Shown here: in pieces, positions 6,184 through 10,862 of the stretch
Numbering within the stretch: the first letter of the stretch is position 1
How the letters are laid out: the number at the start of each line of letters is the position of its first letter
Assembly: GCA_038326725.1 (NCBI GenBank)
Contig: JBBQKI010000054.1
Coordinates: 1 to 10,862 of the forward strand
Origin: JBBQKI01 sp038326725
Lineage (GTDB): Bacteria; Bacteroidota; Bacteroidia; Flavobacteriales; Flavobacteriaceae
Direction: 5' to 3'
DNA length: 10,862 nt
Notes under the pieces: generated by a model
What the model was told of the DNA's origin: nothing
Seen by the model: only the letters and a program-made list of their open reading frames with translations
The model's database searches: none
Made by a program: the position numbers and the translations under genes

Positions 6184-9100
6184 ATGAATAACACATTGGT
6201 TTCTTCACTTTTCAAACAGTCTTCGGCCACACGAAAACTGGGGGAAACTATTGCCATTTCTGCTTCGCTCAATAACCCGGTGGCTGAGCGGGGCCGAAGC
6301 CACAATATTACAATTACTGGCCTGATTGGTTCTTCGGTTTCATTGATGGTTGCAGAGGTTTTTAATTCTACTTTGAAACCTTTCCTATTAATTTTTAACG
6401 ATAAAGAAGAAGCAGCTTTTCACCTTAATGATCTTGAGAATGTTTTAGGTGTTGATAAAGTGCTTTTTTACCCGGGAAGCTACAGAAAGCCATACCAATA
6501 TGAAACTTTTGGGGAAACTGAAAACGCCAATGTTTTGATGCGTTCCGAGGTTTTGAACAGGGTAGGGTCGAGTAAAAAACCTATAATTATTGTTACGTAT
6601 CCGGAAGCTTTATTTGAAAAAGTGGTAACGCGGAAGGAACTGGAAAAAAATACCCTTAAAATTTCCACAACCGACCAACTTTCAATCGATTTTGTGAACG
6701 AAGTCTTGTTTGAATATCATTTCAAACGAACGGATTTTGTGACAGAACCTGGCGAATTTTCAGTGAGAGGTGGGATTTTAGACGTATTTTCTTTTAGCAA
6801 TGACGAACCTTACCGGCTTGAGTTTTTTGGGAATGAGGTGGACAGCATCCGCACTTTTGATGTGGAAACGCAACTTTCAAAAGAAATAGTAAAAAAAATC
6901 AGCATTATCCCAAACCTTGATACATCCACGGAATTGAATATTCGTATAGGATTTTTGGAATACATCAGTCCGGAAACTGTTTTGTTTATTAAAAATGAAG
7001 AAATTTTTAGCAGTCAAATTGATGTGCTTTTCAAAAAAGCAACCAATGCCTTTCAGCAAATTCCTTCGGGCATTAAACAAAGTGAACCCTCGCAATTGTT
7101 CTGTTCTTCCGAATTATTTAAAAAACAATTTTCAGGTTTTAAAGTAGTTGAATTTTCAAATTCAAAAAATAATTCAAAGGAAAATTCGATTGTCTTCAAC
7201 ACCAAACCCCAACCTTCTTTCAATAAACAATTTCATTTATTGATAGAAAACTTAAATGAAAATGCTCGGCACGGCTACAAAAATTACATTTTTTGCAGTA
7301 GCGAGCAACAGGCAAAACGTTTTCACGACATTTTTGAAGATGCCGAGCAGCGAGTTAACCAATATGAAACCGTGGTTTTCTCGCTCTATCAAGGCTTTAT
7401 TGACGATGATGAAAAAAACGTTTGCTATACAGATCATCAAATTTTTGAGCGTTACCATAAATTCCAGCTAAAAAGCGGATATGCAAAAAAACAGGCCATC
7501 ACTTTTAAAGAACTTTCCAACCTTGAAGTGGGCGATTATGTAACGCATATTGATCACGGAATCGGGAAATTTGGGGGCTTGCAAAAAATTGATGTGGAAG
7601 GAAAAATGCAGGAAGCCATCAAACTTTTTTATGGCGACCGCGATATTTTATACCTCAGCATCCATTCGCTCCATAAAATTTCAAAATACAATGGTAAAGA
7701 TGGTTCAGTACCAAAAATTTATAAACTGGGAAGCGATGCCTGGAAAAAACTGAAACAAAAAACAAAAACCCGGGTCAAGGAAATCGCTTTCAATTTAATA
7801 GAACTCTACGCCAAACGGCGCACCCAAAAAGGTTTTGCCTTTGACCCCGACAGTTATTTGCAACTTGAACTCGAATCATCGTTTATATATGAGGATACGC
7901 CGGATCAAACCACTTCCACTGAAGATGTAAAACGCGATATGGAAAGCGAGCGCCCGATGGATCGTTTGGTTTGCGGCGACGTGGGTTTCGGAAAAACAGA
8001 GGTTGCAATCCGGGCTGCATTTAAAGCGGTGGACAATGGCAAACAGGTTGCGGTTTTGGTGCCCACAACCATTTTGGCGTTTCAACATTTTCGGACCTTT
8101 ACGGAACGTCTTTCCGAAATGCCAGTAAAAGTGGATTATTTAAACCGTTTCCGAACGGCCAAAGAACGGAAAACGGTTTTGGACGGTTTGAAAAATGGCA
8201 CCTTGGACATTGTAATCGGTACTCATCAACTGGTGAACAAAGCCGTTGAATTTAAGGATTTGGGCTTGTTAATAATTGATGAAGAACAGAAATTCGGGGT
8301 TTCTGTGAAAGACAAACTAAAAACCATCAAAGAAAACGTGGATACTTTGACCTTAACAGCAACACCAATTCCTCGCACACTACAATTCAGTTTAATGGCT
8401 GCTCGCGATCTTTCTGTGATCACGACGCCGCCGCCCAACCGCTACCCTATTGAAACGCACGTAATTCGTTTTTCCGAAGAAACCATTCGGGATGCTGTGC
8501 ATTATGAAATTTCGCGGGGAGGACAGATATTTTTTGTTCACAATCGAATCGAAAATATAAAGGAAGTTGCTGGGATGATACAGCGTTTAGTACCGGATGC
8601 AAGAATTGGCGTGGGTCACGGGCAGATGGAAGGTAAAAAACTTGAAGATTTGATGCTCCGGTTCATGAACCATGATTTTGATGTTTTGGTTTCCACCACC
8701 ATAATTGAAAGCGGTTTGGATGTGCCCAATGCAAATACCATTTTCATCAACAACGCTAATAATTTCGGGCTATCGGACCTGCACCAAATGCGGGGTCGCG
8801 TCGGCCGGAGTAATAAAAAAGCTTTTTGTTATTTCATAACCCCGCCAGATTCAGTGATGACCGACGATGCCCGAAAACGGATCACGGCTTTGGAACAATT
8901 CAGCGAATTGGGCAGTGGGTTGAACATTGCCATGAAAGATTTGGAAATTCGTGGTGCCGGCGATCTTTTGGGCGGGGAACAAAGTGGGTTCATCAATGAA
9001 ATTGGGTTTGAAACCTATCAAAAAATATTGAACGAAGCCATTGATGAATTGAAGGAAAAAGAATTTAAGACCCTTTATGATGAAACCGAAGGCCCGAAAA

Positions 9101-9567
9101 AAGATTTTGTAAAAGAAACTGTAATCGATACCGATTTTGAATTGCTTTTCCCGGATAATTATGTTAACAGCATTAGCGAACGCTACAATCTTTACAGCAA
9201 ACTGGGCACACTTTCCGAAGAAAAGGAACTGCAACAATTTGAGGTCCAACTTGTCGACCGCTTCGGGGAACTTCCGAAACAAGCTGTAGATTTGTTAAAC
9301 AGCGTCCGCATAAAATGGCTCTCTATTGCCCTCGGTTTGGAACGTGTAGTTATGAAAAAAGGGACGCTCGTGGGTTATTTTGTGGCAGATCAGCAAAGTG
9401 CTTTTTATCAAAGTGAGGCGTTTTCAAAAGTTTTGCAATATGTCCAAAATCATCCAAAAACAGTTTTACTGAAGGAAACGCAAACACGAAACGGGCTACG
9501 TTTGGTGATTACTTTTGAAGGGATTTCATCCGTGGTAAAAGCTTTAGAGGTTTTGGGCAAGTTTTGA
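6184..9567 (+). CDS. mfd: Transcription-repair coupling factor Mfd
   Basis: Translated from ATG 6184 this is 1127 residues, close to the usual Mfd length. Mfd releases RNA polymerase stalled at DNA lesions and recruits UvrA for nucleotide excision repair. The N-terminal part is the UvrB-like module without an intact Walker A. GDYVTHIDHGIGKFG (450-464) begins the CarD-like RNA polymerase interaction domain. The RecG-like translocase follows, with Walker A GDVGFGKT (598-605), DEEQ (699-702), TATPIPRT (725-732) and QMRGRVGR (868-875). The C-terminal TRCF domain covers roughly the last 150 residues. A TTG at 6175 is in frame, but it forms part of the promoter box, so ATG 6184 is preferred. Residues 33-40 are encoded by a palindromic repeat. 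The gene appears monocistronic, and no key motif is lost. Confidence 0.98.
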   Translation: MNNTLVSSLFKQSSATRKLGETIAISASLNNPVAERGRSHNITITGLIGSSVSLMVAEVFNSTLKPFLLIFNDKEEAAFHLNDLENVLGVDKVLFYPGSYRKPYQYETFGETENANVLMRSEVLNRVGSSKKPIIIVTYPEALFEKVVTRKELEKNTLKISTTDQLSIDFVNEVLFEYHFKRTDFVTEPGEFSVRGGILDVFSFSNDEPYRLEFFGNEVDSIRTFDVETQLSKEIVKKISIIPNLDTSTELNIRIGFLEYISPETVLFIKNEEIFSSQIDVLFKKATNAFQQIPSGIKQSEPSQLFCSSELFKKQFSGFKVVEFSNSKNNSKENSIVFNTKPQPSFNKQFHLLIENLNENARHGYKNYIFCSSEQQAKRFHDIFEDAEQRVNQYETVVFSLYQGFIDDDEKNVCYTDHQIFERYHKFQLKSGYAKKQAITFKELSNLEVGDYVTHIDHGIGKFGGLQKIDVEGKMQEAIKLFYGDRDILYLSIHSLHKISKYNGKDGSVPKIYKLGSDAWKKLKQKTKTRVKEIAFNLIELYAKRRTQKGFAFDPDSYLQLELESSFIYEDTPDQTTSTEDVKRDMESERPMDRLVCGDVGFGKTEVAIRAAFKAVDNGKQVAVLVPTTILAFQHFRTFTERLSEMPVKVDYLNRFRTAKERKTVLDGLKNGTLDIVIGTHQLVNKAVEFKDLGLLIIDEEQKFGVSVKDKLKTIKENVDTLTLTATPIPRTLQFSLMAARDLSVITTPPPNRYPIETHVIRFSEETIRDAVHYEISRGGQIFFVHNRIENIKEVAGMIQRLVPDARIGVGHGQMEGKKLEDLMLRFMNHDFDVLVSTTIIESGLDVPNANTIFINNANNFGLSDLHQMRGRVGRSNKKAFCYFITPPDSVMTDDARKRITALEQFSELGSGLNIAMKDLEIRGAGDLLGGEQSGFINEIGFETYQKILNEAIDELKEKEFKTLYDETEGPKKDFVKETVIDTDFELLFPDNYVNSISERYNLYSKLGTLSEEKELQQFEVQLVDRFGELPKQAVDLLNSVRIKWLSIALGLERVVMKKGTLVGYFVADQQSAFYQSEAFSKVLQYVQNHPKTVLLKETQTRNGLRLVITFEGISSVVKALEVLGKF
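6280..6303. repeat. REP-like palindrome in frame inside mfd
   Basis: The arms GTGGCT (6280-6285) and AGCCAC (6298-6303) are perfect reverse complements. Between them GAGCGGGGCCGA contains an inner CGG/CCG pair. The core TGAGCGGGGCCGAAG resembles, from memory, the TGAGCGNAGTCGAAG element widespread in Bacteroidota genomes, differing at only a few positions. The unit is exactly 24 bases and begins on a codon boundary, giving VAERGRSH (residues 33-40 of Mfd). This strongly polar stretch lies in the linker before the first conserved segment NITITGLIGSS. Arms of six bases alone could be chance; the call rests on the likeness of the core to the repeat family. Confidence 0.55.
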
Positions 9568-9669
9568 TTTTCGAATAATTAAAATAACTTTTCACATTGA
9601 TATTTGTCTGATTTACAATAATGTTACTCCTTATGTCGTGTAAATGTCGGGTGAAATTCCCGTGAAAAT

Positions 9670-9701
9670 ATTGCACTATATTTAACGCCATCGTACTATT
9701 G
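9670..9701 (+). promoter_or_regulatory. Candidate promoter for the small ORF and membrane XRE regulator
   Basis: ATTG (9670-9673) supplies a -33-like TTG. TACTATTG (9694-9701) follows with a 20-base gap and matches TAnnTTTG at five of six fixed positions. Transcription would begin near 9708, leaving a very short leader before the ATG at 9721. The palindrome TAAAATTTTA (9707-9716) lies over the presumed start and could be an operator, but this is speculation. The box GATATTTG (9599-9606) is a weaker alternative without a well-placed -33 element. Apart from these, 9568-9720 shows nothing convincing. Confidence 0.35.
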
Positions 9702-9720
9702 CCCCATAAAATTTTAGACA

Positions 9721-9804
9721 ATGAAACATCCACATACATTATTAAACAAACTGCAAAATGACAAATTGGATGTTCCATATGACCTTTTAAAAAACAAATA
9801 TTAA
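9721..9804 (+). CDS. Possible 27-residue small protein or leader peptide
   Basis: An ATG-started ORF of 27 codons ends at TAA 9802-9804, six bases before the regulator's ATG. The peptide begins MKHPHTLLNKLQND and continues through DVPYDLL to a Lys/Asn-rich end. It is hydrophilic, with no signal peptide or membrane segment. The close spacing suggests that translation of the regulator could be coupled to it. I do not recognise the peptide. It could be a real small protein, a regulatory leader, or the N-terminal remnant of a longer gene lost by deletion. An ORF this short can also arise by chance. Confidence 0.35.
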   Translation: MKHPHTLLNKLQNDKLDVPYDLLKNKY

Positions 9805-9810
9805 AGACAG

Positions 9811-10620
9811 ATGAAACAACCCGAACTTGGCCGCAAACTTTTGGAGCTTCGAAAACAAAAAGGCCTTACGCAGGAAGAACTTGTGGAGCAGTGCAACATC
9901 AATGTGCGGACAATACAGCGAATTGAAGCTGGAGAAGTTAACCCGCGAAGCTTTACGCTCAAAACCATTCTAAATGCCTTGGGCGAGGATGTAGAAAACC
10001 TGAAAAACACTGAATCCACACTTGAAAATTTTAATTTCAAGAAAATCAGGTTTTCGGTTTTTTATATAAAACTTGCGTGGGTTTTCGGACTGATTTATTT
10101 CCTTTCAGGCTTTGTGGAATTTGCGGTGGATTATGCCCGGTTTTATGAAAATGAACTCATCATTTCCAAGTCTGCTTACATCAGCATGAAATTTATAGTG
10201 ATGATAGCCTATATATATTTTTTGTGGGGGTTTGTTTTGAGCGGTAAAATCTTCAATAATTATTTGTTGAAAATCGGCGGTTTCTTTTTAATTGGTACTA
10301 CTATTTTATTTTACGGTTATGATATGGTTTCGCTTTATTTTGACCTGTTTTACACCGAATATGTTTTAATAACACAATCTATTTTCTGCGGTATCGGAAG
10401 CTTTATTTTTGGCTTTGCTTTGTTGCGTTTGAAAAAACCGCTTGGCCAGATTTCCCAAATTGCCGGAGGGTTTGAAATAGCCTGTGGGGTATTTTTTTTA
10501 TTTGTTTTCACGGCCTGGCTTGGGCTCATATTTTTAATTCCCGCCGTGCTTTTACAAATTGTTTTGCTCTATAAAATTGAGGAATTTTTGAAAAAGGAAA
10601 CTGCTGAAAACATGGATTAA
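9811..10620 (+). CDS. XRE-family helix-turn-helix regulator with membrane domain
   Basis: A 269-residue protein in two parts. Residues 6-60 form a Cro/C1-type helix-turn-helix: GRKLLELRKQKGLTQEEL, then the recognition helix region NVRTIQRIEAGEVNP, and LKTILNALGED. After a short linker (about 61-80) come about six hydrophobic helices at roughly 83-108, 122-145, 151-169, 184-206, 215-235 and 236-256. The DNA-binding domain therefore probably stays anchored at the cytoplasmic face of the membrane. HTH proteins with multi-helix tails are common in Bacteroidota, but their signals are mostly unknown. The target cannot be read from the sequence; self-regulation or control of the adjacent small ORF is possible. 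Its stop codon overlaps that of the convergent YraN-family gene. Confidence 0.88.
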   Translation: MKQPELGRKLLELRKQKGLTQEELVEQCNINVRTIQRIEAGEVNPRSFTLKTILNALGEDVENLKNTESTLENFNFKKIRFSVFYIKLAWVFGLIYFLSGFVEFAVDYARFYENELIISKSAYISMKFIVMIAYIYFLWGFVLSGKIFNNYLLKIGGFFLIGTTILFYGYDMVSLYFDLFYTEYVLITQSIFCGIGSFIFGFALLRLKKPLGQISQIAGGFEIACGVFFLFVFTAWLGLIFLIPAVLLQIVLLYKIEEFLKKETAENMD

Positions 10621-10862
10621 AAATGGTAAAACGCATTCTCGAAATGTTCAATCTGTTCCATTTTTTCGTTCTTCAAAACCGAAATAATATCAAAGCGCAC
10701 TTCCACCTCCAGATTATTTGTAATAACAAATTCATTGGCGGCCTTTACCAATAGTTTTATTTTATTTGGAGTAACAAAGGTTTGCGGATCGCCGAAAAAC
10801 GAGCTGTTGCGGGTCTTCACTTCAATAATTACCAAGATTTCCGGTTCTTTTTGGGCGATGAT
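10617..10862 (-). CDS. YraN family (UPF0102) endonuclease-like protein, C-terminal part
   Basis: The gene runs off the window's right end; 81 codons remain. The visible protein starts IIAQKEPEILVIIEVKTRN and continues with FFGDPQTFVTPNKIK. This is the typical core of the YraN family, which has a restriction-endonuclease-like fold. The EVKTR motif (Glu codon at 10821-10823) provides the conserved Glu and Lys of the PD-(D/E)XK type site; the earlier acidic residues lie beyond the window. The protein is expected to be small, about 120 residues, and cytosolic. Its cellular role is not firmly established, though a part in DNA processing is often assumed. A TTG at 10835 is in frame, but similarity continues upstream of it, so it is not the start. 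The stop (10617-10619) overlaps the regulator's stop on the other strand. Confidence 0.9.
   Translation of the reverse strand: MIAQKEPEILVIIEVKTRNSSFFGDPQTFVTPNKIKLLVKAANEFVITNNLEVEVRFDIISVLKNEKMEQIEHFENAFYHF

Noticed and set aside
8851..9282. 143-codon open frame on the minus strand opposite mfd
   Set aside because: It is antisense to the conserved C-terminal region of Mfd, rich in Phe and Ile as expected from complement of Lys/Glu/Asn codons, with no start context or family resemblance.
9648..9662. CGGG/CCCG hairpin with duplicated GTGAAA near it, downstream of mfd
   Set aside because: The four-base stem is too weak for a terminator or operator claim, and no T-run follows.
9621..9665. A 14-codon ORF starting MLLLMSCKC, reminiscent of a lipoprotein signal
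   Set aside because: It is far too short, ends immediately at TGA, and shows no continuation in another frame that would suggest a broken lipoprotein gene.
1..10862. tRNA, rRNA, CRISPR array, insertion sequence, toxin-antitoxin or phage defence genes
   Set aside because: I looked for cloverleaf-like segments, regular spaced repeats, transposase motifs and paired small genes on both strands and found none. The window is almost fully occupied by the listed genes.

Overview
The window looks like a chromosomal segment of a Bacteroidota bacterium, most likely a member of the Flavobacteriia. The reasons are a moderately low G+C content, genes without Shine-Dalgarno sequences, a TAnnTTTG-type -7 promoter box in front of mfd, protein sequences of Bacteroidota type, and two palindromic elements that resemble repeats I recall from flavobacterial genomes. 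This placement is an inference from pattern, not from a database search.

Region 1 (1-4681, all on the + strand) starts with the 3' end of an ATP-dependent DNA ligase. It is followed by a double-hairpin repeat, a TTG-started Lhr-Core type DEXH helicase, and a metallophosphoesterase (PdeM) that overlaps the helicase stop codon. These three are members of the known ligase/helicase/nuclease/phosphoesterase DNA repair cassette; the exonuclease that normally completes it would lie upstream, outside the window. Directly behind are an AT-rich, TTG-started small lipoprotein gene and, one base later, an eight-helix tryptophan-rich membrane protein related to TspO/MBR. These two may be cotranscribed with the cassette, but nothing ties them functionally to repair.

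Region 2 (4682-6183) holds a convergent minus-strand FAD/NAD(P) disulfide oxidoreductase. It keeps the CxxxxC redox pair but lacks the C-terminal His/Glu acid-base pair of glutathione-reductase-like enzymes. It is divergent from mfd, with a 92-base shared intergenic region.

Region 3 (6184-9567) is a full-length mfd, the transcription-repair coupling factor. A good -7 box lies so close to its ATG that the mRNA may be nearly leaderless. A 24-base palindrome of REP-like character sits in frame near its N-terminus.

Region 4 (9568-10862) has a candidate promoter, a 27-codon small ORF, an XRE-type regulator fused to about six membrane helices, and the C-terminal part of a YraN-family protein on the minus strand whose stop codon overlaps that of the regulator.

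Most of the window is well-known machinery. No undescribed multi-gene system is evident. The most unusual points are the in-frame repeat inside mfd, the oxidoreductase with an altered active site, the lipoprotein/TspO-like pair behind the repair cassette, and the small ORF before the membrane-anchored regulator.
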